Below are positions 1-8,195 of a DNA stretch of 64,000 nucleotides, one piece after another. The DNA lies in contig NZ_BMUE01000013.1 of NCBI RefSeq assembly GCF_014650035.1, forward strand, positions 1 through 64,000, given 5' to 3'. The stretch comes from Streptomyces lucensis JCM 4490. Lineage in GTDB: Bacteria; Actinomycetota; Actinomycetes; Streptomycetales; Streptomycetaceae. The translations under genes and the position numbers were made by a program. The first letter of the stretch is position 1; each line of letters begins with the position of its first letter. The notes below the pieces were generated by a model. It ran no database searches. It was given only the letters and a program-made list of their open reading frames with translations, and was not told the origin of the DNA.

Positions 1-152
1 TGGAACTCCGGCGTACCCTCCTCCAGCACCGCCAGCCGATCGAAGAACACCCGCGACAACTCCCGCGCGTCCTTCGGCGCGACCCGGGACGGGTCGGCGA
101 TCTCCGGAACGTCCGCCGTACGCCTCGTGGTCCGCGCGGTCGTCGTCGCCAT
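1..152 (-). CDS. SigB/SigF-family RNA polymerase sigma factor, N-terminal fragment
   Basis: Only the first 50 codons are in the window; the gene runs off the left edge. ATG at 152 is preceded by a GGGAGGGGG ribosome site. The product contains DPSRVAPKDARELSRVFFDR and then LAVLEEGTPEF, which is the conserved start of the SigB/F/G stress sigma factors of Streptomyces, just before region 2. It is the last gene of a minus-strand set that also encodes a SpoIIE-type phosphatase, a MEDS-ATPase and a MEDS-STAS protein, so it is the likely target of that partner-switching circuit. Family assignment is by motif memory; which paralogue it is cannot be told from 50 residues. Confidence 0.8.
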   Translation of the reverse strand, partial: MATTTARTTRRTADVPEIADPSRVAPKDARELSRVFFDRLAVLEEGTPEF

Positions 153-214
153 CGTGCCCCCTCCCGGTCGATCGGCCTCTTCCCCACCGGTCCCCCCGCC
201 CGGCATGCACGCGT

Positions 215-239
215 CTACCCCTGATGCCGCCCGGCAATC
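215..239 (-). promoter_or_regulatory. Candidate sigma-B-type promoter of the sigma factor gene
   Basis: On the minus strand GATT (239-236) is followed after 15 bases by GGGTAG (220-215), close to the GNNT-N14-16-GGGTAC/T pattern of Streptomyces SigB-class promoters. It lies about 60 bases upstream of the sigma factor ATG, which would allow autoregulation. Pattern match only. Confidence 0.35.
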
Positions 240-264
240 GGACGGAGCCGCGCGGCCGTTCCCG

Positions 265-2484
265 CTACGGCGCCGGCTCGTCGGCGGTGATGACCAGAAC
301 CGCCTGGTCGTCCTCGACGTCCCGGCCGTTCACGAAGCCGCGGACGTCCTCGGCCACCGCCTCGACGATGTCCGCCGCGGTCGGCCGGCGCGGCGCGGAG
401 GCCAGGGCCTTGGCCAGTCGCATGTCGCCGTACTGTTCGGTCCCGTCCTCCCCGTCGGTCCGGCACTCGGTGAGGCCGTCGGTGTAGAGGAGCAGGCTCT
501 CCCCGGGACGGAGGGTGAAGCGGCGGGCGGCGAGCCTGGGCGGGATGCCTATGCCGAGCAGCCCGCCGGACGCCTCCACCGTGTCGACCGCGTGGTCGGT
601 GTCCAGCAGCAGGGGCAGCGTGTGGCCGGCCCGGACGAGGTGGACGGCGAGTCCGTCGGCCGCCGGTGCGAGGTGGCCGTAGACGAGGGTCACGAAGCCG
701 TTGTTCTGGTGGGCGTAGCGGTCGTTCAGCGCCTTGTCGACGGCCTTGACGATGTCGACGGGGTCGTCGAGGAGGGAGGCGACGGCGCGGGCGGTGTGCC
801 GGACCAGCGCGGTCGTGGTGGCGGCCATGGCCCCGCGCCCGCAGACGTCGCCGAGGATGAAGGCCCAGCTGCCGTCGTCGCGGGGGAAGACGTCGTAGAA
901 ATCGCCGCCGATCTCCAGCCCCTCGCCGGCCGGGTGGTAGAAGGCGGCGAGCTGGGCGCCGGGGATCTCGGGCAGGTCGGGCAGCAGAAGGCCGGTCTGC
1001 AGGTCGCGGGCCAGGGCCGCGCGCTGCGCGTACTGGCGCGCGTTGCGGGCGGCCGAGGCGGCGCGGCGGGCGAGTTCCTCCGCCAGGGCGACCCGGTGGC
1101 CGTCGAAGCTGTGCCCGTCGGTGGACAGCAGGGTCAGTGCGCCGAAGGGCCGGTCGCGGTCCAGGAGCGGTACGCAGACGTAGCCGGTGACGCCGAGGTC
1201 CTGCCAGGGTCCGGGGCCGGTCGGGGTGCGGCGGGCCACTTCGGTCAGGCCGGAGGCCAGGACCCGCGCGACGGCGTCGTCCTCGGTGTCGCGGGCGGGG
1301 GCGTGGGAGGCGAGCAGCCTGTGGGCCTCGCCGGCCGGTGCGGCGGTCGCCACCCGGTGCACGCGTCCGGCCTCCACGACGTCGACCGCGGCCAGGGGCG
1401 CCAGCGCCGGGCTGGACAGGGTGGCCAGGCGCTGCAGGGTCTGCCGCTCGTCGAGCGGGCCGGCCAGGGCGGTGCTGGCGGTCAGCAGGAAGGCGAGGTC
1501 GTCGCGGGCCGCCTTCTCCCGCTCGTCGGCGGCCAGCCGGGCCTGTTCCGCGCGGTGCCGCTCCACGGCGAGGGCCGCCGTGTCGGCGAAGACGCGGGCC
1601 ATCGCCAGATCGGTGTCCTGAGGGGCTCGCGGTACGCGGTGGTACATCGCGAAGGTGCCCAGCAGCCGGCCGTCGCGGGTCAGGATCGGCGTCGACCAGC
1701 AGGCGGCGAGTCCGGCCCGGCCGGCGAGGTCGCGGAAGTCGTCCCACAGGGGGTCGGTGGCGATGTCGCTGACGATCACGTTCCGGCGCCGGTGGGCCGC
1801 GGTGCCGCACGAGCCCACGCCTTCGCCGGTGGTGATCCCGTCGATGGCCTGGTTGTAGAAGTCGGGCAGGCTGGGGGCCGCGCCGTGGTGCAGGTGGCGG
1901 CCGTCCTCGTCGGCCAGCAGAACGGAGACGATCACCTCGGAGGACAGTTCCTCGATCGCCCTGCACATGCCGTCCAGCACCTCGGACAGCGGGGCCTGGC
2001 GGGCTATCTGCTCCAGCAGCGCGCGCTGCTCCACGGCCAGCCGCCGGGCGTGCTTGACCTGGGTGACGTCCACGCCGATCATGCGCACGCCGAGGACGTT
2101 GCCGCCGGCGTCGCGGCGCGCCTCGTAGGTGAAGTCGAAGTAGGCCTCGCGCGTGTCGTCGCCGAGGCCGATGAGGACGCGGGCGTCGCGGCCGACGTGG
2201 CGCGTGCCGCTCCGGTACACCTGGTCCAGGAGCCCGATGAAGCCCTGGGCGGCCAGCTCGGGCATCAGCTCGGCCAGTGGGACACCGGTGCGTTCGCGCC
2301 GTCCGCCTCCGATCGCCGCGAAGAAGGCCGGGTTCGCCGCCTCCAGCACGTGCGCGGGGCCCGCCATGGACGCGAACAGCGCGGTGGACGTGCCGAACAG
2401 CAGCGACAGGTTCTCGTCCGTGCCGTCCGGCGCCGCGGGCAGGCGGACCTCGTCCGCCGGCCGCCGCTCTCGCTCAGCCGTCAC
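265..2484 (-). CDS. PAS-GAF-GAF-SpoIIE (PP2C) phosphatase, RsbU/RsbP-like
   Basis: A cytosolic protein of 739 residues from GTG at 2484 (GAGGGGG site upstream). Order of domains: PAS-like fold at about 25-140 (LFGTSTALFASM, ANPAFFAAIGG), GAF at about 150-320 (GEGVGSCGTAA), a second more divergent GAF at about 340-490, and a C-terminal SpoIIE/PP2C phosphatase from about 505 (GGDFYDVFP, LGDVCGRGAMAA, LLLYTDGLTECR) with the metal-binding aspartates present. Such proteins dephosphorylate STAS anti-anti-sigma factors and so release a SigB-like sigma factor. The neighbours fit: a sigma factor starts 113 bases downstream and a STAS protein and a switch kinase lie upstream. The input signal is unknown; PAS and GAF suggest a small ligand or redox cue. 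Confidence 0.93.
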   Translation of the reverse strand: MTAERERRPADEVRLPAAPDGTDENLSLLFGTSTALFASMAGPAHVLEAANPAFFAAIGGGRRERTGVPLAELMPELAAQGFIGLLDQVYRSGTRHVGRDARVLIGLGDDTREAYFDFTYEARRDAGGNVLGVRMIGVDVTQVKHARRLAVEQRALLEQIARQAPLSEVLDGMCRAIEELSSEVIVSVLLADEDGRHLHHGAAPSLPDFYNQAIDGITTGEGVGSCGTAAHRRRNVIVSDIATDPLWDDFRDLAGRAGLAACWSTPILTRDGRLLGTFAMYHRVPRAPQDTDLAMARVFADTAALAVERHRAEQARLAADEREKAARDDLAFLLTASTALAGPLDERQTLQRLATLSSPALAPLAAVDVVEAGRVHRVATAAPAGEAHRLLASHAPARDTEDDAVARVLASGLTEVARRTPTGPGPWQDLGVTGYVCVPLLDRDRPFGALTLLSTDGHSFDGHRVALAEELARRAASAARNARQYAQRAALARDLQTGLLLPDLPEIPGAQLAAFYHPAGEGLEIGGDFYDVFPRDDGSWAFILGDVCGRGAMAATTTALVRHTARAVASLLDDPVDIVKAVDKALNDRYAHQNNGFVTLVYGHLAPAADGLAVHLVRAGHTLPLLLDTDHAVDTVEASGGLLGIGIPPRLAARRFTLRPGESLLLYTDGLTECRTDGEDGTEQYGDMRLAKALASAPRRPTAADIVEAVAEDVRGFVNGRDVEDDQAVLVITADEPAP

Positions 2485-2597
2485 GCCGCCCCCTCGCCGG
2501 ACCGCCTGCCGCGCAGGCCGTCATCTTGTACGACATCGGTCAGTCCTCATCATGGGTCGTATGCACCGCGACGGGCCGGTACGGGCCCTTGGCGGAC

Positions 2598-2700
2598 GGG
2601 CCGGGACACGGTCCGCGGTGGGGCCGGGACACGGTCCGCGGTGGGGCCGCGACCCGATCGGTGGTGTGGCCGCGACCCGATCGGCGGTGTGGCCGCGACG
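2598..2700. repeat. 23-bp tandem repeat between phosphatase and MEDS-ATPase genes
   Basis: Two perfect copies of a 23-mer beginning GGGCCGGGACACGG (2598-2620 and 2621-2643) run in register into two copies of a variant 23-mer beginning GGCCGCGACCCGATCGG (2645-2667 and 2668-2690, one base different) and a partial fifth copy. Each unit carries a small palindrome (CGGTCCG-like or CCGATCGG). The array fills the gap between the MEDS-ATPase stop and the phosphatase start, so it may be regulatory or simply a slippage array. Confidence 0.85.
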
Positions 2701-2742
2701 CCACGCCGAGCGCTTCCGGGGCGCCGCCGGCCGGTTCGCCGC

Positions 2743-3702
2743 TCATTCCAGCGTCACGTGAAGGCGCACGACCAGACCGGACGGCGGTGTCCGGATCTCC
2801 ACCAGGTCGCAGAGCTGGTGCATCATCCAGACGCCCCGGCCGCCCGCCGGAGAATGCGGATCGGGGCGGCGCCGGCCGACGAGGGGGTCCGTAAGGCGCC
2901 CGCGGTCCCGTGCCTCGGCGACGACGGCGGCGGCCGTGCGCCACAGGCGCAGGGTGCCGTGTCCTCCGCCGTGGCGCACCGAGTTGCCGGTGGCCTCGTT
3001 GACGGCCAGCAGCCAGTCGGTGCGGCGGAGCCGCGGCAGGCCCGCCGACTCGGCCCAGTCCCTGGCGGCGTCGCGTACGTCCGCGAGGTCCTGCTCCTCG
3101 AAGCGCAGGACGACCGGGTCGGCGGGTTCGGGCAGTGGCGTGTCGCAGTCGTGGCAGACCGCGTGCGGGTCCGCGTAGCGCGTACTGCGCCGGTAGCCGC
3201 CGGGGTCGCCGACGACCGGGTGCGTACGGTGGGCCTGCGTCAGTACCCGCTCGGGCAGGGCGGTGTCGTAGGGACAGAGGATGGTGGCGCGCCGGCCGGC
3301 GAAGGCCAGGTTGATCAGCGCCTCGTGGCGGGTGGCCTCGCGTGCCTCCTCGGAGGTGCGCCCCACCCAGATCGGCTCACCCACGACCGCCGGGCGCCGG
3401 TCCGCGTGCCGGTCGGCGAAGTCCTGCAGCATCGACAGGATGCGCCCCGGGTTGCGGCCAGCCTGGCGCATGTCGACCCAGGTGACGCCCGCGTGCGCGT
3501 CGCCGACGAGGTCCCGGAGCACCGTCAGGCGTTCGCCGGGCACGGCGACCAGCACGGGGCGTTCGTCGGCCGTCTGCTTGCGGATGAAGTCACCGACGCC
3601 GTCCGCGTAGTCCTCCCCGGTGGAATAGAAGAGAGCGGGATGATGGAAGATCACGTCGTCCTGGGCGGGGGGCCGGGGCGTCCCGTGGATGCGGGCGGTC
3701 AC
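2743..3702 (-). CDS. MEDS domain - HATPase_c anti-sigma/switch kinase
   Basis: 319 residues from GTG at 3702, which overlaps the stop of the upstream gene as GTGA, so the pair is translationally coupled. The N-terminal ~190 residues form a MEDS (DcmR-type sensory) domain (HHPALFYSTGEDY, VLVAVPGERLTVLRD, WVDMRQAGRNPGRI). The C-terminal ~120 residues are a RsbW/SpoIIAB-like GHKL ATPase with the N-box NEATGNSVRHGG and GRGVWMMHQLCD. It should bind the sigma factor and/or phosphorylate STAS partners. A two-Cys CHDC motif near residue 207 lies between the domains. MEDS domains are thought to sense small organic or redox ligands; the ligand here is unknown. Confidence 0.88.
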   Translation of the reverse strand: MTARIHGTPRPPAQDDVIFHHPALFYSTGEDYADGVGDFIRKQTADERPVLVAVPGERLTVLRDLVGDAHAGVTWVDMRQAGRNPGRILSMLQDFADRHADRRPAVVGEPIWVGRTSEEAREATRHEALINLAFAGRRATILCPYDTALPERVLTQAHRTHPVVGDPGGYRRSTRYADPHAVCHDCDTPLPEPADPVVLRFEEQDLADVRDAARDWAESAGLPRLRRTDWLLAVNEATGNSVRHGGGHGTLRLWRTAAAVVAEARDRGRLTDPLVGRRRPDPHSPAGGRGVWMMHQLCDLVEIRTPPSGLVVRLHVTLE

Positions 3703-4574
3703 CGTCCGTCCACCTCCAGGCCCTCCCCCAGCTCCGGGAAGAGCTCCACCATGCGGTGGAGTGCGGGCGGAGCCCCGACGAGGCGCACGGGTGTGCCGGT
3801 GGGCCGCCGGCGCGCCGCGTCGGCGATGTCGGCCAGCGCCGCGATGTCCAGGTGGTCGAGGACCGACAGGTCCAGGGTGACGCGCTCCGCCGGAGAAGCG
3901 GCGAGCGCGGCCGCGGCCGAGGCGACGACGCGACGGCCCTCGTAGCCGGCGGACCCGGCCAGCCGGAATCCCGGCGCACCCGTCAGCGGAGCCGCCGACA
4001 GACCCGGCCCGCCGCCGGGGGCGGCACCCGTGCCCCACCGCGCCAGGTGGGCGTGCGCGAGGACCTCGAGGTCGTCGCGGGCCAGCAGGCGCCGGTCGTA
4101 GAAGCACCATGCCGTCAGCGGCAACCGTTCGAAGACCTCGTGGTGTATCCGCAGCTCGTACTCCAGCAGGCGCTCGGCGCCCGCGATCCGCCGGGCTCCC
4201 CACGACATCTCACCGATCGCCCGCAGCCCGCGGAATCCCTGTGCGGCGGCCGCGTCCACGGCCTCCTGCCACAGACCCGTCATCACGTCCGGGTCGAAGC
4301 GGGCTCCGGCCAGGTACGTCTCGTCGGCGGTCGTCACCACGAGTTGTCCGCGCCGCACGGCGGAAGCGGCGTCCACGCCCCGGTCCGCGAGCGTGCGCGT
4401 CACGAGACCGGGATCGGTGGCGTCCGCGAAGTACTGGACCTGCTCGCCCCTGCCCAGCCCGGCTCGGACGAAGACCACGAGGTGACCTGCCCACTCGTCG
4501 TCGCTGGAGTACTCCACGGCGACATGACGGTCCGCCGCGGCTCCGCCGCTCGCGGACGGACATGCGCGGTGCAT
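3699..4574 (-). CDS. MEDS domain - STAS anti-anti-sigma protein
   Basis: 291 residues from ATG at 4574. Residues ~15-165 resemble the MEDS domain of the next gene (HLVVFVRAGLGRGEQVQYF, GEMSWGARR), but here it is joined to a C-terminal STAS domain at about 200-291 (VTLDLSVLDHLDIAALADIA), the phospho-acceptor fold of anti-anti-sigma factors; the Ser in the DLSVLDHLD loop is the candidate acceptor. Kinase and antagonist thus share one sensor module split over two coupled genes, which suggests both partners read the same signal or dimerise through MEDS. It heads the sigma cassette; a 10-bp tandem repeat lies about 35 bases upstream. Confidence 0.87.
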   Translation of the reverse strand: MHRACPSASGGAAADRHVAVEYSSDDEWAGHLVVFVRAGLGRGEQVQYFADATDPGLVTRTLADRGVDAASAVRRGQLVVTTADETYLAGARFDPDVMTGLWQEAVDAAAAQGFRGLRAIGEMSWGARRIAGAERLLEYELRIHHEVFERLPLTAWCFYDRRLLARDDLEVLAHAHLARWGTGAAPGGGPGLSAAPLTGAPGFRLAGSAGYEGRRVVASAAAALAASPAERVTLDLSVLDHLDIAALADIADAARRRPTGTPVRLVGAPPALHRMVELFPELGEGLEVDGR

Positions 4575-4606
4575 CGGATACCTTCCTCTTGCGACCGAAT
4601 CCGGGT

Positions 4607-4626
4607 GTACCAGGCAGTACCAGGCA
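4607..4626. repeat. Perfect 10-bp tandem direct repeat upstream of the MEDS-STAS gene
   Basis: GTACCAGGCA occurs twice head to tail, 33-52 bases upstream of the start at 4574. Position and perfection suggest an activator or repressor site in the leader or promoter of the sigma cassette. No protein can be assigned. Confidence 0.5.
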
Positions 4627-4684
4627 TAGACGCATCGAGCCTACTGCAGGGTATGGGTGCCCGGACCTCCGCGGCGGCGGGCGG

Positions 4685-5644
4685 CTATCCGGGCGGCTCC
4701 TCGTACGGGCCGCCCGGCGACCGGTGCGCGGCGGACTTGTACGCCTCCCAGTCCGCGCGTCCGCCCGCGCCCATCACCCCGGTGCCGACGGTGAGCTCGG
4801 CGGCGGGCGTGCGGCGCAGCTCGCGCCGGGCGGCACGGGCGACCAGCGCGGGGAACAGCGGCCGCAGCGGCTGGCACAGGCGCAGCCAGGGCGGCGCGTA
4901 GACGTAGTGGGCGCGGCGCCGCACGCCGGCGGCGAGCCAGTCGGCCACCTCGCCTGAGGTGTGCACGCGGCGGCTGAACCAGGGCTGGTTGGCCCGCAGG
5001 GCGCGCAGCACCGGATGGTCGTCCACGCCGCTGATCATGTCGGTGCCGGTCCAGTGGAGGTAGGCGATGCCGACGGTGACCCCGTCGGGCTCCACCTCGC
5101 CGCGCAGGGCCTGGGCGAAGGACTCGGCGCCCGCCTTGGAGGCGCAGTAGGCGCTCATCATCGGCGCCGAGCCGAAAGCGGCGGTCGAGGCGATCTGCAG
5201 CAGGTAGCCGCGGGTGCGGGCGAGCTGGGGAAGGAAGGCGCGGGCGGTGTTCGCCGACCCGACCAGGTTGACGTCGATGACGCGCTGCCACACGTCGGCG
5301 TCGGTGCGCCGGAAGGGGCCGCCGGCCGCGACGCCCGCGTTGGCCACGACCACGGCCGCGTCGCCGAGCCGGTCCGCCACCTGCCGTGCGGCGCTGTCGA
5401 GTGCCGCCCGGTCGGTGACGTCGGCCTCGACGCACAGGCTCGGGGTGGCGAGCGAGGCCGCCGCCCGCCGCAGCGTCTCGGCCTCCCGGCCGAGCAGGGC
5501 CACGCGCATGCCGTCCTGGGACAGCCGCCGGGCGACGGCCTCGCCGATGCCGCGGGCGGCTCCGGTCACGACGGCGACACGCCCGCGCAGGGGCGAGTCC
5601 GGAGGGGCGGCGGCAGGGCGGCGCCGGGGGGTGACGGTGTCCAT
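4685..5644 (-). CDS. Short-chain dehydrogenase/reductase (SDR)
   Basis: 319 residues from ATG at 5644; an upstream in-frame extension is poor in SDR character and was not used. The Rossmann nucleotide motif is VVTGAARGIGEAVA near the N-terminus, NAG occurs as VVVANAGVAAGG, and the catalytic Tyr/Lys are in SAYCASKAG. The C-terminal ~100 residues are longer than in classical SDRs (HYVYAPPWLRLCQPLRPLFP), as in the Streptomyces SDRs annotated as membrane-associated oxidoreductases. Substrate unknown. It points the same way as the sigma cassette but is separated by about 110 bases, so it is probably a separate unit. Confidence 0.88.
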   Translation of the reverse strand: MDTVTPRRRPAAAPPDSPLRGRVAVVTGAARGIGEAVARRLSQDGMRVALLGREAETLRRAAASLATPSLCVEADVTDRAALDSAARQVADRLGDAAVVVANAGVAAGGPFRRTDADVWQRVIDVNLVGSANTARAFLPQLARTRGYLLQIASTAAFGSAPMMSAYCASKAGAESFAQALRGEVEPDGVTVGIAYLHWTGTDMISGVDDHPVLRALRANQPWFSRRVHTSGEVADWLAAGVRRRAHYVYAPPWLRLCQPLRPLFPALVARAARRELRRTPAAELTVGTGVMGAGGRADWEAYKSAAHRSPGGPYEEPPG

Positions 5645-5945
5645 ACGGTTCTCGCTGTTCCTCGGCTGCCGGAGCGCGGGCCGGGAGGAGTCACCTCTCC
5701 CGCGTTCCGCACCGGCTGACGTGACGCGCGGTCGGCAACGGGTACCCACCTGACCTCCACGTACTCCGGCGGCCACACCCACGGCCGCCCGGTGGTGGCG
5801 GTGTGCGGGCCCACCGCGCCGGGAGGGGCCGGGAGCACGGTCCCAGCGCGCCGGGCGGGAGGAATCGACGAGCGGTCGACCGCCTTGCGCGCCGCGGTCG
5901 CCTCCGCGCCCGGCCTCGACGCGCGGGTGCCGGGTGGGCGGGCTC
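5645..5945. other. Intergenic region upstream of the SDR gene
   Basis: About 300 bases between the SDR start and the acetyltransferase stop. I see no credible gene, no strong hairpin and no repeat. It should hold the SDR promoter, but I could not pick one out. Confidence 0.4.
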
Positions 5946-6470
5946 CTACTCCGTCCCTCCCGGCACGGACTTCTCGAGAAGCGTGAACGACTTGGGCGTA
6001 CCGCCCGGCTGCGGCTTGCCCTCCGTGCGTCCGACGACCCGGTAACCGGCGTCCAGGTAGTACGCGTTCAGGGACGCGTTGCCGGCCAGGCAGTCCAGGC
6101 GTACCAGCGGCCGGCCCGCTTCGGCCACGCGCCGCTCCGCGGCCCGCAGCAGCTCACGTCCCGTCCCGGGCGGGACCGTGCCGTGGTCCACCATCAGGCG
6201 GTGCACATAGCCGGCCGTCGACGGCTGCGGCCCCCACGCCTGCTCGTCCTCCCACCACAGTTCCCAGGCCCCGACCACACGGCCGGCGGCCTCCGCGAGC
6301 CACACCTCCCCGTTCTCCATGATCCGGCGGAAGTGATCCACACCCAGCTCACCCGGCTGCCACTGCCCGGTGACGCCACGGGCCAGCATCCAGCGGGCGG
6401 CGTCGTCACGCAGACGCACGAGGGAGACCAGGTCGGCGTCGCCGGCGAGACGGAAGCGCAGAGCAGCCAT
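5946..6470 (-). CDS. GNAT-family N-acetyltransferase
   Basis: 174 residues from ATG at 6470. It has the GNAT layout: N-terminal RFRLAGDADLVSLVRLRDDA, strand-4 region AGYVHRLMVD, the acetyl-CoA loop PPGTGRELLRAAERR, and the C-terminal LDCLAGNASLNAYYLDAGYR with NASLNAYY as the usual 'N..L..FY' pattern. It probably acetylates a small amine or protein; substrate unknown. It is monocistronic as far as can be seen, with a plus-strand small ORF starting 175 bases beyond its promoter side. Confidence 0.88.
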   Translation of the reverse strand: MAALRFRLAGDADLVSLVRLRDDAARWMLARGVTGQWQPGELGVDHFRRIMENGEVWLAEAAGRVVGAWELWWEDEQAWGPQPSTAGYVHRLMVDHGTVPPGTGRELLRAAERRVAEAGRPLVRLDCLAGNASLNAYYLDAGYRVVGRTEGKPQPGGTPKSFTLLEKSVPGGTE

Positions 6471-6645
6471 GTCGCGATCTTCGCACAGGCGTCCGTACAG
6501 CCCGAGCGACGGAACCCAGGAGCGGGACCGGCACGGCTCCAGGCCCACGAGTCTGCAACCGTTCGACGCGTTCCGGGAGAAAGAGCAGCGGAAAGGGCAG
6601 GGCGGCGGACGCCCGGCCGCCACAGCCCACCGAGGAGGACCGGGG

Positions 6646-6768
6646 ATGCGACTGCGCGACGAGCTTCCCGTCGATCACGAGCCGGCCACCGTCCACCGCT
6701 GCGGCGCCGCGCTGTGCGGCGTGATCCTGCTGGTGTCCGGCCTGCTCGGCTTCGCCGACCACTGCTGA
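6646..6768 (+). CDS. Small single-span membrane peptide (40 aa), hypothetical
   Basis: ATG at 6646 has GAGGAGG seven or more bases upstream. The 40-residue product has a charged N-terminus (MRLRDELPVDHEP) and one hydrophobic segment (ALCGVILLVSGLLGFA) ending in DHC. The ribosome site and the clean hydrophobic span support expression, but length and lack of a known family keep this tentative. It could also be the remains of a longer membrane protein. Confidence 0.4.
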   Translation: MRLRDELPVDHEPATVHRCGAALCGVILLVSGLLGFADHC

Positions 6769-6997
6769 TCCAGACCTTCGGCATGTACGGCCGCGTCTCG
6801 GGCGGGCTGCCGCACGACAACCCGTACTGGCGCGGCCGCCACCCGCGCGAGGCGGCACCGGAGAAGCAGTCCTTGCGCCGGTGTGCGCGGCAGGCGGCCC
6901 TCACCCCGGCACCGCCCACCGGCGGAACCGACCCGTTCGGCCCCGGCGCCCGGGCTGACCCGCCCCTACGGGACCCCTGCGGGGAAGGGCTCCTTCC

Positions 6998-7174
6998 ATG
7001 ACCACCCCGCACTGGATCTTCGGCGACCAGCTCGGCCCGCACTTCCTCACGCCGGCCGGCGAGGAGGGGCCGGGCCACGCCCGCATGCGGCGCGCGGTGC
7101 AGGGCCTGGACCGCCTCGCCGACCTGGACGAGGTGCTGCGGCAGGAACGGCGACGGGCGAACGAGGTGCCGTGA
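6998..7174 (+). pseudogene. Truncated photolyase-related protein remnant
   Basis: A 58-codon frame starting MTTPHWIFGDQLGPHFL. That opening is characteristic of the photolyase-related/iron-sulfur cryptochrome family (COG3046), which is normally around 500 residues. Here the N-terminus is joined after about 25 residues to RMRRAVQGLDRLADLDEVL, which looks like a later part of the same family, and the frame then stops. An internal deletion is the simplest reading. The folE and DUF2231 genes nearby are plausible former partners in a light-response locus. Identification rests on the short N-terminal motif. Confidence 0.5.
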
Positions 7175-7322
7175 GGGGCTGGACGGCGGAAGGGGCCGGG
7201 CGCCGGGGCGTGGTGCGGCGGGAAGACGAGCGCACGACTTGCCCACCGCCCGACACCGCGCCGGGAAGCGATCGGCAGGACGCGGTCGATCTCATGTGCC
7301 CGGGACTGCGACCGGCGCGGCG

Positions 7323-8075
7323 TCAGCCGTCCTGTGCCGTCTCGTCGTCACGATCGGTGTCGCCAGGACCCAGTCGCACGCAGCACTCGCCCGGCTCGGG
7401 GGCCAGGACGGCCCGGACCCCGCCCACCTCCAGGCCCTGGAGGTAACCGGCGAGGAAGGACTGGTTCATGCCGCACACCAGCTCCGTGGCCTTCGCGGCC
7501 AGCGGGTGGAACGGGCAGTTGCGCAGCCGTAGCTCGGTCGGGGATTCCCGTACGGGTTCGTAGCCGAACTGGTCCAGCAGGCGCTCGCAGACGGTCAGCC
7601 CGCGCTCGGGGCCGAGGCGGCCGGGTCGGGTCCGGTCCCGCGCGGCCTCGCCCAGCTGCCGTCCGCGTCGTCCGGCGCTGCGCATGGCCGCCTGCGCGGC
7701 GTTCTCGTCGGCGCCCTGGGTCAGGACGGCGTCCAGGAGGAGGTCCGCCAGGAGTTCGTGACGCCGGTCGGGGATGCTCACGGTGATCTGGGCGTCGGTG
7801 GGTTCGTACACCTTGGGCTGCCTGCCGACCTTGCGGATCCCGCCGGGCGTCTCGTAGCGCGCCCGCAGCAGGCCGGCGTCGACGAGCTTGTCGAGGTGGA
7901 AGGCGGCGAGCTTGCGGGAGATGCCGACGCTGGCGGCCGCCTCGTCCCGGGTGACCGCGCGGCGGGCACGGCGGATGAAGGCGAACATGCGCCGACGCGA
8001 GTCCTCGCTCAGGACGCTGACGGAGTCGATGGCGCTGTCGGCCGCGTCGGCCCGCGCGCTCGGATCGGATGCCAC
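7323..8075 (-). CDS. SufR-like winged-helix regulator with C-terminal cysteines
   Basis: 250 residues from GTG at 8075. N-terminal ArsR/MarR-like winged helix at about 15-90 (RRRMFAFIRRARRAVTRDEAA, SRKLAAFHLDKLVDAGLL). The C-terminal half carries cysteines in the pattern NCPFHPLA, ELVCGMN and GECCVRL, resembling the cluster-binding cysteines of SufR-type iron-sulfur repressors. It is divergent from the DUF2231-membrane protein-folE operon, and an imperfect inverted repeat at 8154-8174 lies between them. Likely a redox, iron or NO-responsive repressor of that operon and of itself. It is not beside suf genes, so it is a paralogue rather than SufR itself. Confidence 0.78.
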   Translation of the reverse strand: MASDPSARADAADSAIDSVSVLSEDSRRRMFAFIRRARRAVTRDEAAASVGISRKLAAFHLDKLVDAGLLRARYETPGGIRKVGRQPKVYEPTDAQITVSIPDRRHELLADLLLDAVLTQGADENAAQAAMRSAGRRGRQLGEAARDRTRPGRLGPERGLTVCERLLDQFGYEPVRESPTELRLRNCPFHPLAAKATELVCGMNQSFLAGYLQGLEVGGVRAVLAPEPGECCVRLGPGDTDRDDETAQDG

Positions 8076-8153
8076 ACGACCACGGTAACTCCCATTCCGG
8101 TAGGTACAAGTGTTCTTCGCTCGTCTTGGGGTGCACATCTTGACGCCGACCCT

Positions 8154-8174
8154 CAATAAGTCCAAGACTTGTTG
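8154..8174. promoter_or_regulatory. Inverted-repeat operator candidate for the SufR-like regulator
   Basis: CAATAAGTC - CAA - GACTTGTTG, nine-base arms with one mismatch, 22 bases before the DUF2231 start and about 80 bases from the regulator start. The GTTG/CAAT outer tetrads recall the CAAC...GTTG core reported for cyanobacterial SufR. A related half site (ACAAGT) lies at 8105-8110. Confidence 0.5.
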
Positions 8175-8195
8175 GTGAAACAACTGGAGGTTGCG

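Noticed and set aside
127..3945. A 1272-codon open frame on the plus strand opposite the sigma cassette
   Set aside because: It is a high-GC shadow: Val/Gly/Ala/Arg-rich without domains, opposite genes with clear PAS, GAF, SpoIIE, MEDS and ATPase motifs. The same holds for long antisense frames at 29473-31443, 45789-47891 and 49920-51788.
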